From Bradyrhizobium acaciae (GTDB lineage Bacteria; Pseudomonadota; Alphaproteobacteria; Rhizobiales; Xanthobacteraceae): a stretch of 64,000 nucleotides of DNA. The translations under genes and the position numbers were made by a program. Below are positions 53,699-62,673 of the stretch, piece after piece (within the stretch, counting starts at the first letter, position 1; every line of letters begins with the position of its first letter). The stretch spans positions 1-64,000 of the forward strand of contig NZ_JACMYK010000018.1 of the NCBI RefSeq assembly GCF_020889785.1, written 5' to 3'. The notes under the pieces are model-generated. The model made no database searches. It saw only the letters and a list, made by a program, of their open reading frames with translations, and was not told the origin of the DNA.

Positions 53699-54598
53699 AT
53701 GTCGAATGCAATCATCCCCTTGCTGCTGGACAGCCTGGCCAGCGCCGCGTTGATTTTCTTCGCGGCGGTCGGCCTGACGCTCGTCTTCAGCGTGTTGCGC
53801 GTCCTCAACGTCGCTCACGGCAGCCTCTACTCGATCGGCGGCTATGTCGCCGCTTCGGTTTGCCTGTTCATCGCAAGCCGACAGCTCAACCCCTATTTGT
53901 CGTTCGTTGCGTTGCTGTTCAGTGCAGTTTTCGTGGCCGCGATACTTGGTCCACTGATCGAGCGCAGCCTGGTCCGCTGGACCTACGGCAAGTCCGAAGC
54001 GGTCCAGATCCTGATCACGTTCGGGCTGTTCCTGATCCTCGAGGATCTCCAGCGTCTGGTCTTCGGCGTGCAATCCCTGTACGAGGACTCGCCGATGCGG
54101 TTGCTCGGCACGTCGAGCATCGGTGGCGTCGTCTATCTGAACTACCAGATCCTGCTTGTCGCGATGGCGGTTCTCGTCGTCGTCGGCCTCCGCCTTTTGA
54201 TCAACCACACGCGGCTTGGGCGCCTGATCACGGCCGTCGTGACTGACCGCGAGATGGCGCAGTCGATCGGCATCGATACGAACCGGATATTCATCCTGGC
54301 GTTCTCGCTCGGCGTGTTCCTTGCGGCGCTGGGAGGGGCTCTGGCGACGCCGACGTCGGGCATCGCGCCGGGGCTCGGAGCCGATACCATGGTCCTCGCC
54401 TTTGCGGTGGCGGCGATCGGCGGGCTCGGACAGATCGAGGGAGCTGCGGTGGCCTCGTTGATCGTTGGTTTCGCGCGCGTGCTCGCGATCTATCTCGTGC
54501 CCTCGCTGGATGCGGTTGCGCCCTATGTGGCGATGCTTGCCGTGCTTCTGATCCGCCCCTACGGCCTGTTCGGATCGGTCACGGCGCGGAGGATATGA
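53699..54598 (+). CDS. Liv-type ABC permease (LivH-like) of the catabolic operon
   Basis: A 299-residue inner-membrane permease with about eight hydrophobic segments: GLTLVFSVLRVLNVAHGSLY near residue 25 is the LivH hallmark, and the coupling region AVVTDREMAQSIGID lies in the last half. It starts 35 bases after the binding-protein gene and overlaps the next permease gene by 4 bases (ATGATG at the junction). Confidence 0.88.
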   Translation: MSNAIIPLLLDSLASAALIFFAAVGLTLVFSVLRVLNVAHGSLYSIGGYVAASVCLFIASRQLNPYLSFVALLFSAVFVAAILGPLIERSLVRWTYGKSEAVQILITFGLFLILEDLQRLVFGVQSLYEDSPMRLLGTSSIGGVVYLNYQILLVAMAVLVVVGLRLLINHTRLGRLITAVVTDREMAQSIGIDTNRIFILAFSLGVFLAALGGALATPTSGIAPGLGADTMVLAFAVAAIGGLGQIEGAAVASLIVGFARVLAIYLVPSLDAVAPYVAMLAVLLIRPYGLFGSVTARRI

Positions 54599-55521
54599 TG
54601 CGGATCATTCTGGCCGCTGCTGCGGTAGTCATGCTCGCTGCGCTGGCGTTCGCCGCGCCCTGGCTTCAATTCGTTCTGACGCTTGCGATCGCCAAGGGCT
54701 TTGCGGCGCTCGGTGTCGCAGTGTTGCTACGCGCCGGGTTGATCTCGATCGGCCATGCGATGTTCTTCGCAGCCAGCGCCTATGGCGCGGCCTTCCTTGC
54801 GCGCGCCGGCATCAACGATCTCGGGTTGCTCCTGATCCTCTCGGTGCTGGTCTCTGCACTGATCGGCGCGATCGCCGGATCGTTCCTTGTCCGCTATCGC
54901 GCGATCTTCTTTGCCATGTTGAACCTCGCCGTCTCCATGGTGTTCTACGCGCTGTGCGCCAAACTCTACGGCGTCACCGGCGGAACGGATGGACTGCCGG
55001 TCCCGATTCCCGCGGTTTTCGGTATTGTGTTCGCTGAGCCGGTGTTCAAGAGCATCCTGTTCTATCTCAGCCTGATGCTGATGGTGCTCGTCGGTCTCGT
55101 CGTCCACCGGTATCTCGACAGTCCACTGGGGCATGCGCTGTCTGCTGTCCACAGCAATGAAATCCGGCTTGAATATCTGGGCATCCCGGTCTGGGCGGTT
55201 CTGCTGATCGCCTACACCATCTCCGCGGCGCTCGCGGGTCTTGGCGGGGCAATCGCCGGTCTTGCGATCGGCCGCGTGGTTCCTGACTTCGCATTCTGGA
55301 CAGCATCGGGGCATCTCGTGCTGATCGCCGTGCTCGGTGGTATTGGCGGCGTGCCCGGAGCGTTCATCGGAGCGCTCTTCCTCGAATTGCTGCACAGCGC
55401 GGCCGTAACCGTGACGGACGCCTGGAATCTGTTCGTGGGCATCACGCTGATCGTCGTGATCATGTTCATGCCGCAGGGCATCTACGGATTGTTTGAGCGC
55501 AAGGAGGCTCAGAGCTCATGA
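54595..55521 (+). CDS. Liv-type ABC permease (LivM-like) of the catabolic operon
   Basis: A 308-residue polytopic permease with the LivM signature SIGHAMFFAASAYGAAFL and the coupling region SAVHSNEIRLEYLGIP. It ends FMPQGIYGLFERKEAQSS, whose last codons overlap the ATPase gene start by 4 bases. It forms the importer core with the LivH-like permease. Confidence 0.88.
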   Translation: MMRIILAAAAVVMLAALAFAAPWLQFVLTLAIAKGFAALGVAVLLRAGLISIGHAMFFAASAYGAAFLARAGINDLGLLLILSVLVSALIGAIAGSFLVRYRAIFFAMLNLAVSMVFYALCAKLYGVTGGTDGLPVPIPAVFGIVFAEPVFKSILFYLSLMLMVLVGLVVHRYLDSPLGHALSAVHSNEIRLEYLGIPVWAVLLIAYTISAALAGLGGAIAGLAIGRVVPDFAFWTASGHLVLIAVLGGIGGVPGAFIGALFLELLHSAAVTVTDAWNLFVGITLIVVIMFMPQGIYGLFERKEAQSS

Positions 55522-56264
55522 GCCGTCCCATCCTGGAGGCCAAGAACCTTCGCGTCGCATTCAACGGGGTCAAAGCGGCCGACGGGGCAAGCATCGCAAT
55601 CCACGATGGCGAGTTCCTCGCCATCATCGGTCCGAACGGATCGGGAAAGACGACGCTGCTCAACATCTGCACAGGCTATATTCGTCCAATTTCAGGCAGC
55701 GTTCTGCTCGACGGCAACGACATCACCCGGATGTCGCCGCGCGCTATTGCCCGACGCGGGGTCGCGCGCGCCTTCCAGATCCCGCAACTCTTCTCCGCAC
55801 AGCGCGTGATCGACAACATGATGCTGGCGCTGGCCGCGAAAGACGGGCTGTGGAGCGCGATCCGGCCACTTGAAACAGCGGAACGGCGCGACGAGGCAAA
55901 GGCCTTGCTCGAGCTGGTCGGGCTCGACGGCGACACCGATCGGATCAGCAGTACCCTGCCTGAAGGTCACCGCAAGCTTCTCGACATCGCGGTTGCCCTG
56001 GCGCTCAAGCCGCGGCTCCTTCTGCTGGACGAGCCGACCAGCGGCGTGAGTGCGCTGGAGCGCTTTCCACTGATGGAGGCGTTGATGAGTGCGCTGCGTC
56101 AGCGCCGTATCACTGCGCTTTTCGTCGAGCACGACATGGACGTGGTTGCACGCTATGCAAGCCGTGTCCTGGTGTGGAACGCCGGAAATATCATGGCCGA
56201 AGGGCGGCCCGACGAGGTGTTTGGCAACGCGCAAGTCCGCGAACGCGTCGTGGGAGTGGCCTGA
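55518..56264 (+). CDS. Liv-type ABC ATPase (LivG-like) of the catabolic operon
   Basis: A 248-residue ATPase. Walker A GPNGSGKTT is near residue 36, the Q-loop region FQIPQLFSAQRV follows, the signature is LPEGHRKLLDI (diverged from LSGGQ, as is usual for this subunit type), and Walker B is LLLLDEPTSGVS. Its ATG overlaps the previous stop. It couples ATP hydrolysis to uptake. Confidence 0.88.
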   Translation: MSRPILEAKNLRVAFNGVKAADGASIAIHDGEFLAIIGPNGSGKTTLLNICTGYIRPISGSVLLDGNDITRMSPRAIARRGVARAFQIPQLFSAQRVIDNMMLALAAKDGLWSAIRPLETAERRDEAKALLELVGLDGDTDRISSTLPEGHRKLLDIAVALALKPRLLLLDEPTSGVSALERFPLMEALMSALRQRRITALFVEHDMDVVARYASRVLVWNAGNIMAEGRPDEVFGNAQVRERVVGVA

Positions 56265-56956
56265 TGCTCAGTGTCGACAAGGTCAGCGTCTCGATCGAAG
56301 GCGTGCGTGTGCTACGCAAGGTCAGCTGCGACATCGTCGCGCGAAAGACGACGGTGTTGATTGGCCGCAATGGTGCCGGCAAGACAACGACGCTTCGCGC
56401 GATCATGGGGCTCATCCCGCGCGACGAAGGCTCGATCCGCCTCGATTCCGACGATCTCGGCAGCATGCCGGCCCATACCCGCGCCCGCGCCGGCATAGGA
56501 TACGCCCCGGAAGATCGCCGACTGATACCGGAGCTGAGCGTGGAGGAGAACATCCGCCTTCCGGCCCTGGCGCTCAACCTCGACAAGGCGGAAATTGCTC
56601 GCAGGCTGGACGAAATCTATATGCTGCTGCCCGAACTGCATGTGATGCGGTCCCGACCTGCCGGCGGTGTTTCCGGCGGGCAGGGCAAGATGGTTGCGCT
56701 GGGCCGTGCGCTGACGGTGGCACGCAAGGTCCTGTTGCTCGATGAACCGTTCCAGGGCCTGGCGCCGGCCCTCGCGCTCGAATATGCGCGGACGCTCGGC
56801 GAACTGCGCAAGCACCGGCCCGAACTCGCCTTGCTGATCACGGAATCCTCGCCGGTTCTGCTCGACCGCGTCGCCGATCGCACATTGCAGATCGAGCGTG
56901 GCGAGATTCTTGTTCCGTCTACCAAGGATGACAAAGCCCATGTTCATGAAGTTTGA
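56264..56956 (+). CDS. Liv-type ABC ATPase (LivF-like) of the catabolic operon
   Basis: A 230-residue second ATPase: Walker A GRNGAGKTT, signature VSGGQGKMVALGRAL, Walker B LLLDEPFQGLAP. It starts inside the stop of the LivG-like gene (TGATG) and overlaps the DUF2848 gene by about 17 bases, so transporter and enzyme genes are translated as one unit. Confidence 0.88.
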   Translation: MLSVDKVSVSIEGVRVLRKVSCDIVARKTTVLIGRNGAGKTTTLRAIMGLIPRDEGSIRLDSDDLGSMPAHTRARAGIGYAPEDRRLIPELSVEENIRLPALALNLDKAEIARRLDEIYMLLPELHVMRSRPAGGVSGGQGKMVALGRALTVARKVLLLDEPFQGLAPALALEYARTLGELRKHRPELALLITESSPVLLDRVADRTLQIERGEILVPSTKDDKAHVHEV

Positions 56957-57623
56957 CCGCATCGCGAAGGATCGGACCGATCACGTCGGCGTCGAAATCG
57001 AATCGCTTGTGATCGCGGGGTGGGCGGGCAGGGACGCCGCGGCGATCGAGCACCATATCGAGGAGCTCGCCGCGCTCGGAATCCCGCGCCCGTCGACGAC
57101 ACCGCTTTACTACCGTGTCGCAGCCCAGACACTGACGCAGGCGGATCGCCTGACGGTGCTAGGTCCGGACAGTTCCGGGGAGGTCGAGCCCGTGGTGGTC
57201 GCGATGGCCGATGGACTCTGGATCGGAATCGGATCTGACCATACCGATCGCAAGGCAGAAGCTGCAGGAATCGCACTTTCCAAGCAGCTTTGCGGCAAAC
57301 CGATCGGCGGGCAGCTCTGGCGCTACGCTGATGTCGAACCGCACTGGGATGAATTAGTCCTTCGTTCCTGGGCGATCATCGACGGCAAGCGGGTTCTCTA
57401 TCAGGACAGTCCGGTCTCGTCGCTCAGAACGCCGCGCGATCTCATTCGTCGCTATGCGAATGCCGATCTGCTTCCTGCCGGGACCTTGATGTTCTGCGGG
57501 ACGCCGGGTGCGATCGGCGGAATTCGCCCGGGGACGCGCTTTGAAATGGAGCTGAGCGATCCGGTTCTCAAGCGGTCCCTGACCCACAGCTACGATATTG
57601 ACGTCCTCCCGGTTGTCTCTTGA
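56940..57623 (+). CDS. DUF2848 family protein (FAH-superfamily-like)
   Basis: A 227-residue protein that matches the DUF2848 pattern by recall: VIAGWAGRDAAAIEHHIEEL, GIPRPSTTPLYYRV, LGPDSSGEVEPV and GIGSDHTDRKAE, with AGTLMFCGTPGAIGGI near the end. The last part recalls the metal-binding core of fumarylacetoacetate hydrolase-type enzymes, so a C-C or related hydrolase or decarboxylase role is possible; no member is known to me to be characterised. The start may be 56928, 56940 or 56946. Confidence 0.75.
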   Translation: MFMKFDRIAKDRTDHVGVEIESLVIAGWAGRDAAAIEHHIEELAALGIPRPSTTPLYYRVAAQTLTQADRLTVLGPDSSGEVEPVVVAMADGLWIGIGSDHTDRKAEAAGIALSKQLCGKPIGGQLWRYADVEPHWDELVLRSWAIIDGKRVLYQDSPVSSLRTPRDLIRRYANADLLPAGTLMFCGTPGAIGGIRPGTRFEMELSDPVLKRSLTHSYDIDVLPVVS

Positions 57624-57652
57624 CCGCCACCTCCGGTGAGGAGCTTCGACGA

Positions 57653-58981
57653 ATGACGTCAGCATCCGATCAATCCCATCCCACCGCCGCGGTACGATTG
57701 GAGACCGCGCTCGCGCGCGCGAGCTCATCGGGTGCCGAGAGTACCTTCACCGCCTTGTTCGCTGAGAGCGCCCGCTGCGAGGCTGAAGCTGCCGATCGGC
57801 GCGCTGTCGCCGGGACCACACGCGGCCCGCTCGACGGTCGCATTGTCTCGGTCAAGGCACTCTTCGACGTCGCAGGCTCCGTAACGAGCTCGGGGTCCGC
57901 TGTACTACGCGCCTTGCCCCCTGCCGCCGAAGACGCCCTGGTCGTGAAGCGCTTGCGCGCCGCGGGAGCCGTGATCATCGGCAAGACCCAGATGACCGAG
58001 TTTGCCTTCTCCGCGCTGGGCACGAACCCGAACGATGGGGTGCCGGGCAACCCCCGGGACCGCCGCCGCGCTCCGGGAGGGTCATCATCGGGGGCTGTTG
58101 TCTCAGTGATCGACGGCATGGCGGACATCGCCATTGGCAGTGACACGGGAGGGTCGATCCGAATTCCAGCGGCGCTGTCGGGCGCAACCGGCTTCAAGCC
58201 GACCGGCGGGTTCGTGCCGACCGCCGGCGCGTTCTCGTTGTCGTCCAGCCTCGATACCATTGGGCCGATCGCCTCGAGCGTCGCGGACTGCTTCGTCGCC
58301 GATCAGGTGCTGTCGGGTGGAGACGTGGTGCCGCGGCCGCAGGCTGCCTCTCCCTACACCTTTCGTCTCACGGTTGCTCGCGGACGCCTGTTTGACGGCT
58401 GCGAGCCGGAAGTGCTTGGCGCATTCGAGAATGCCGTAAAGCAGCTTCGATCAGGTGGCTTGCAGATCGAAGATGGATCGATCGAACCTGCTCTCGATCG
58501 CATTGCCGAGATCGACAGGATCGGCACTTTTCCGTCGATCGAGGTCGGCTCTACGCTGCGCAGTCTCGGGGTATCGAGGCTGGATGGGGTCGATCCGAAA
58601 ACCCGGGTTCGCATCGAGGCGGGCGCCGGCATCCTCGCCGTCGATTACGTGCGCATGGTGCGGCTCCGGCACGCCGCCATCCAGGCTTTTGAACAGTCCT
58701 TCGGCAATGATGAGATTTTCATTCTGCCAACGACGCCAATCCGTGCGCCGCTTCTGTCGGCGGTCACGGAGGATAGCGCCTTCCACAAATTCAACGGACT
58801 GGTGCTTCGCAATCCCCGCATCGCCAACATGCTCGATTGCCCGTCGATCTCGATGCCGTTGCCGGTCGACGGCCTGCCCGTCGGCCTGATGCTGATCGGC
58901 CGCAGGAATGCCGACCGGCGCCTGCTGGAGATCGCGGCTAGCGTGGAAGCGATGCTGCGTGGTCATTCGCATGCCGTTTAG
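57653..58981 (+). CDS. Amidase-signature-family hydrolase
   Basis: A 442-residue amidase. The Ser-cisSer-Lys triad can be placed: K68 in SVKALFDVAG, S144 in PGGSSSGA and S168 in GSDTGGSIRIP; GATGFKPT follows as usual. It hydrolyses an amide, possibly the imported compound or a pathway intermediate. It is preceded by GAGGAG; an in-frame TTG at 57620 is an alternative start. It is the last gene of the long operon. Confidence 0.9.
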   Translation: MTSASDQSHPTAAVRLETALARASSSGAESTFTALFAESARCEAEAADRRAVAGTTRGPLDGRIVSVKALFDVAGSVTSSGSAVLRALPPAAEDALVVKRLRAAGAVIIGKTQMTEFAFSALGTNPNDGVPGNPRDRRRAPGGSSSGAVVSVIDGMADIAIGSDTGGSIRIPAALSGATGFKPTGGFVPTAGAFSLSSSLDTIGPIASSVADCFVADQVLSGGDVVPRPQAASPYTFRLTVARGRLFDGCEPEVLGAFENAVKQLRSGGLQIEDGSIEPALDRIAEIDRIGTFPSIEVGSTLRSLGVSRLDGVDPKTRVRIEAGAGILAVDYVRMVRLRHAAIQAFEQSFGNDEIFILPTTPIRAPLLSAVTEDSAFHKFNGLVLRNPRIANMLDCPSISMPLPVDGLPVGLMLIGRRNADRRLLEIAASVEAMLRGHSHAV

Positions 58982-59236
58982 GAGTTTCGCGCGAAAAGAC
59001 AGCCGCATCTGGTTGAATACGGAGGCTCTGCACAAGCGCAGCTGAAGCTGTAGCTTGCCGATTGTCGGCATAGGGTATGGGCGCCGAAGCAGGGCGCTTC
59101 TGCTGCCGTGGCCCAATCGTGGGTTTTGCGATGCGGCAAACCTACGCCGCCGATAGCCGCGATATCGTGCGTCAATCAGCCGATTGCGCTATGGTTGCGA
59201 TGTTGCGGTGCCGCCGACGGTTGGAAAGGAGCAGTG

Positions 59237-60232
59237 ATGGCCGTATCGACCGCGTTCATCGCAGATCGTCTGTTCGACGCCAAGCACCTGGTTCTTGCAA
59301 GCGGTGACCTTGACGAGGTGGTCGAGGGATGCAGCAGGATGCTGCGGCCGCACGATCTGGCCATGCGAGGGCGGCGCGCGAAGCTGGCCGCGCGCTTGCA
59401 CCATCTGCCGATAGGGCCGATTTCGCTCAACCGGTTGCGCTATGGGGGCGATGTCACCGTGGTGCCCGAATTGTCGGAGGAGGGAAATTTCCTCGTCACG
59501 CTGCCGGTCCAGGGCAGTGCGCAGTTTCGCTACGGCTCGGCGGTCGCCGACGTGACACCGGGGCGCGGTACGATTGTAGGGCCATACCGGGAATTCCGCC
59601 TCGACATTGAAGGTGCCTTTGACCAGATATTGCTGCGGCTGGATCGTCGGCGGGTAGAGGTCGTTTGTGCCAGTCTGCTGGGCTCGGACAAAGCCATGCC
59701 AGTTCATTTCGACCTCACGCTGCGCGAGATGCCCGCGTTCTGGCACAAGCTCGAGGCCGCGGCCGGCCTGTCAACGTTCGGCGAGGCGTTGGCGTATCCG
59801 AAGATGTTCGTGCAACTTGAGGAGCTGATCGTCGAGTCGCTCCTCGTGGCGCAGCCCAACAATTTCAGCGGCGCGATCGCTGCGGCGAACGGGGCAGCGC
59901 CGTCGGCGCAGGTGCGCAAGGCGATGGACTATATGCGCCAGCACATCGCCGATGCGGTTAGCCTGGGGCAGGTCGCACGGCATTGCGGGCTCAGCCTGCG
60001 CAGCCTCCAGGCCGGATTCCAGCGCGATCTCGGGACCTCACCGAGCCGATGGCTGCGCGCGCAACGGCTCGACCGGGTGCACGCCATCCTGTTGTCATCT
60101 GAACCCGGCAGTGTTGCGGTGACCGAGGTCGCGCTGCAATGCGGCTTCTTCCACCTCGGCGATTTCTCGGCGCGGTTCAAGGAACGGTTCGGCGAGAAGC
60201 CGTCCGCCGTGCTGGCAAAACACCGCTCGTAG
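59237..60232 (+). CDS. AraC-family transcriptional regulator
   Basis: A 331-residue regulator: an N-terminal AraC-binding-like domain (about residues 40-180) and a C-terminal pair of helix-turn-helices with VSLGQVARHCGLSLRSLQAGFQ and VAVTEVALQCGFFHLGDFSARF. It starts at an ATG with AAAGGAG upstream; a longer frame before it is not coding. It lies 255 bases after the amidase gene and probably activates the three-gene group that follows. Confidence 0.9.
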   Translation: MAVSTAFIADRLFDAKHLVLASGDLDEVVEGCSRMLRPHDLAMRGRRAKLAARLHHLPIGPISLNRLRYGGDVTVVPELSEEGNFLVTLPVQGSAQFRYGSAVADVTPGRGTIVGPYREFRLDIEGAFDQILLRLDRRRVEVVCASLLGSDKAMPVHFDLTLREMPAFWHKLEAAAGLSTFGEALAYPKMFVQLEELIVESLLVAQPNNFSGAIAAANGAAPSAQVRKAMDYMRQHIADAVSLGQVARHCGLSLRSLQAGFQRDLGTSPSRWLRAQRLDRVHAILLSSEPGSVAVTEVALQCGFFHLGDFSARFKERFGEKPSAVLAKHRS

Positions 60233-60380
60233 CGCCGCGCGTCCACGAAATTTTCGCGATTCCGATAATCGTCTTCGCGCGCGCGATAGCGCCGCGCCAC
60301 CCTCTGTCCAACAATCCGGCCAACGAAACCTGCCGCCGCCATCCGGTGATGAGAGCAGGAAGCTGTGGATCGGAGGGGAC

Positions 60381-61379
60381 ATGTTTTCTGAACGGATATT
60401 GACCAAAGGATTGACCGTCGGTCTGACGATGGCTTGCACGCAAGCTTCTGCGTTCGAGGCCGGCTATATCGGCTCGGCGCAGAAGCCGGGCCTCGTGCTC
60501 GGAAATGCCGCGATCACGCCGCCGGCCGGCCTCTACATGTTCGACCAGGCGGTAGCCTATTCGGGATCGATCGTCGGTCCGGGCGCGCCGACCGCCGCGG
60601 GCGGCGGCAAGACCTCCGTTCACATCGCGGCCGGGGCTGCAGGATTGCTCTGGGTGCCCGGATGGACGGTGTTCGGCGCAAGCTACGATGCTGTCATCGT
60701 GCAACCGTTCATGATGCTAGACGTCGGCTCGCCGGTGAACGTCAATCCGCTCGGGATGCATAATACGTTCCTGGCGCCGGCGGAGCTGAGCTGGAAACTC
60801 GGCGACAGCGGTGTGTACGTCAAGACGGGCTTCGGCATGTGGATGCCGACCGGTACCACCGCGGGCCCGAACGGGCTCGGAGATGTAGGCGCGCCCTGGT
60901 GGACGTTCCAGCCGAACCTCGTGGTCTCGTATTTCAAGGACGGCTGGAATCTTACGGCCAACGTCTTCGAGGAAATCAACACCGCGAGCTCGGTGACCGG
61001 TTACACCAGCGGCAACGTGCTGCATGCCGAATTCACTGCGACCAAGACCATCGGCAACTGGACGTTCGGTCCGGTCGCCTACTATGTCGGACAGGTGAGC
61101 GACGACAAGTCCAGTGCGTTCTATGGCGGGGCGGTCAACCTCAAGCGTTACGACATCTGGGCCGCCGGCGCGCTGGTCGGATACAATTTCGGTCCCGCCG
61201 CGTTGAGCCTGTGGGCGACGCACGAACTGTCGGCCAACGTTTCCGGAGGGACGGCGGTGCCCGGCATCGACAGCGCGGCCGTCTCGCGCGGTTTCACGGT
61301 GTTCGCCAACCTGAGCTACCGTCTGTGGGCGCCCGATGCTCCGGCCGCTGCGCCGACGCGTACATCGTTTCGCAAATAG
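60381..61379 (+). CDS. Outer-membrane protein of the phenol MetA-pathway family (SphA-like)
   Basis: A 332-residue beta-barrel with a signal peptide ending near ASAFEAG and alternating amphipathic strands rich in Gly, Trp and Tyr. Features include PPAGLYMFDQAVAYSG, WMPTGTTAGPNGLGDVG and FGPVAYYVGQVSDD, typical of the meta-pathway phenol degradation family that includes SphA-type porins. It probably lets an aromatic substrate cross the outer membrane. GGAGGGGAC precedes the start. Confidence 0.85.
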   Translation: MFSERILTKGLTVGLTMACTQASAFEAGYIGSAQKPGLVLGNAAITPPAGLYMFDQAVAYSGSIVGPGAPTAAGGGKTSVHIAAGAAGLLWVPGWTVFGASYDAVIVQPFMMLDVGSPVNVNPLGMHNTFLAPAELSWKLGDSGVYVKTGFGMWMPTGTTAGPNGLGDVGAPWWTFQPNLVVSYFKDGWNLTANVFEEINTASSVTGYTSGNVLHAEFTATKTIGNWTFGPVAYYVGQVSDDKSSAFYGGAVNLKRYDIWAAGALVGYNFGPAALSLWATHELSANVSGGTAVPGIDSAAVSRGFTVFANLSYRLWAPDAPAAAPTRTSFRK

Positions 61380-61451
61380 CAGCATTCGCGCCGGCGCAGC
61401 GCTTGACACAGCGCTACGTGGGCGTCCGATCGCACATATTGGAGAACATTG

Positions 61452-62189
61452 ATGTCCTACGCAGTTGAAAATTGGGGTGGTGGAGGGGATCGGATCGTCC
61501 TTGTTCACGGCAGTCTTGGCGTCGGCGCCGCCGCATTCGGCGAGCAGAAACCGCTGGCCGAGAGCTTCGCCCTCGCCGTCATGACGCGCCGCGGCTACGG
61601 CGACACCCCACCGATCGATGCGGTGGATGTCCTGTGCGACGCGGCTGATGTCGTCGAGTTGCTTGGCGACGGCGCGCATCTGGTCGGCACGTCGATGGGA
61701 GGGATCGTTGCGATGAACGCCGCGGGCCGGCGTCCCGACCTCGTGCGTTCGCTCACGGTCATCGAGCCGCCGGCCTTTGCGCTGGCGTCGGATCTCGCCC
61801 CGGTCCGCCGCGTAGCGGAGGCGATGCGCAAGCATTGGGCCACCGCCGATCGGACGAAACGCCACGCATTCGTGACCGGCTTCCTGGCAGCGCTCGAGAT
61901 GAACATGCCGATGCCCGATCCGCTTCCCCCGCCGGTTAACGCCGCGGCCGGCGTCCTCGTCACCGAGCGTCCCTGGAGCGTTGATGTGCCGGTCGGCGCG
62001 GTCGCCGACGCGGGCTTCCCGAAGCTCGTCATCACCGGCGGCTGGAGCGAAGCCTTTGACGGCATCAGCGGGCGGCTCGCCGACCTGTTCAACGTCGAAT
62101 GCCACTGCCTGCAAGGTGCCGGTCACGCGGTCCAGAAGGTTGGCGAGCCCTTCAATGCGTTGCTGCGGCGGCACATCGCCTCCGCCTGA
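61452..62189 (+). CDS. Alpha/beta hydrolase
   Basis: A 245-residue hydrolase. The oxyanion motif is VLVHGSLG, the nucleophile elbow is VGTSMGG (Ser near residue 82), and the catalytic His is in GAGHAVQ near the C-terminus. The acid residue is likely in the GGWSEAFDG region. It could hydrolyse an ester or a C-C bond in a degradation product. The start is ATG 61452 with GGAGAACATTG upstream. Confidence 0.85.
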   Translation: MSYAVENWGGGGDRIVLVHGSLGVGAAAFGEQKPLAESFALAVMTRRGYGDTPPIDAVDVLCDAADVVELLGDGAHLVGTSMGGIVAMNAAGRRPDLVRSLTVIEPPAFALASDLAPVRRVAEAMRKHWATADRTKRHAFVTGFLAALEMNMPMPDPLPPPVNAAAGVLVTERPWSVDVPVGAVADAGFPKLVITGGWSEAFDGISGRLADLFNVECHCLQGAGHAVQKVGEPFNALLRRHIASA

Positions 62190-62229
62190 GTCCATTCATT
62201 CAAGAACCGAAACCAAAGGGAGACTATCG

Positions 62230-62673
62230 ATGACCATCACGACCGAAGACAAGATCGACATCCAGGAACTCACCGCGCGGACCTATATCGGGCTCGACAG
62301 CGAGGACGCCGGCGGCTTCGCTTCCGGCTTTGCCGACGACGGCGTCTTCGTCGCCCCCTACGGCGAATTCGTCGGCCCCGCCGCGGTGAAGGAATTCATC
62401 ACCAAGCATATCGCCGCCGGCAAGGAAGACGGCGTGCGGCATTTCCTCACCAACCACGTCGTAGATCCTCACGAGGACGGCGCACGCTATCGCTTCTACA
62501 TCACTAAGATGAACATCGCGATCGGGCCGGTCGCGATCGCAACTGCGGGCGGCGATTGCATTGTCAGGCGCATGGCGGACGGCTGGCGCTTCAAACGCTT
62601 CCAGTTGACGATCGATCCGGCGATGTTCGGTGAAGCCAAGCCGGTCGTAGCGCCAGTCGCCAAGAGCATGTGA
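62230..62673 (+). CDS. SnoaL-like/NTF2-fold protein
   Basis: A 147-residue protein: IDIQELTARTYIGLDSED, FADDGVFVAPYGEFVG, a HFLTNHVVDPHEDGARYRF strand pair and a C-terminal DGWRFKRFQL strand. This is the SnoaL_4-type build found in many aromatic and steroid pathways, acting as isomerases, dehydratases or binding proteins. It starts 40 bases after the hydrolase gene with AGGGAGA upstream. Confidence 0.85.
   Translation: MTITTEDKIDIQELTARTYIGLDSEDAGGFASGFADDGVFVAPYGEFVGPAAVKEFITKHIAAGKEDGVRHFLTNHVVDPHEDGARYRFYITKMNIAIGPVAIATAGGDCIVRRMADGWRFKRFQLTIDPAMFGEAKPVVAPVAKSM

Noticed and set aside
61397..61415. TTGACA within an AGCGCT palindrome upstream of the alpha/beta hydrolase gene
   Set aside because: No -10 element at suitable spacing, so a promoter could not be supported.
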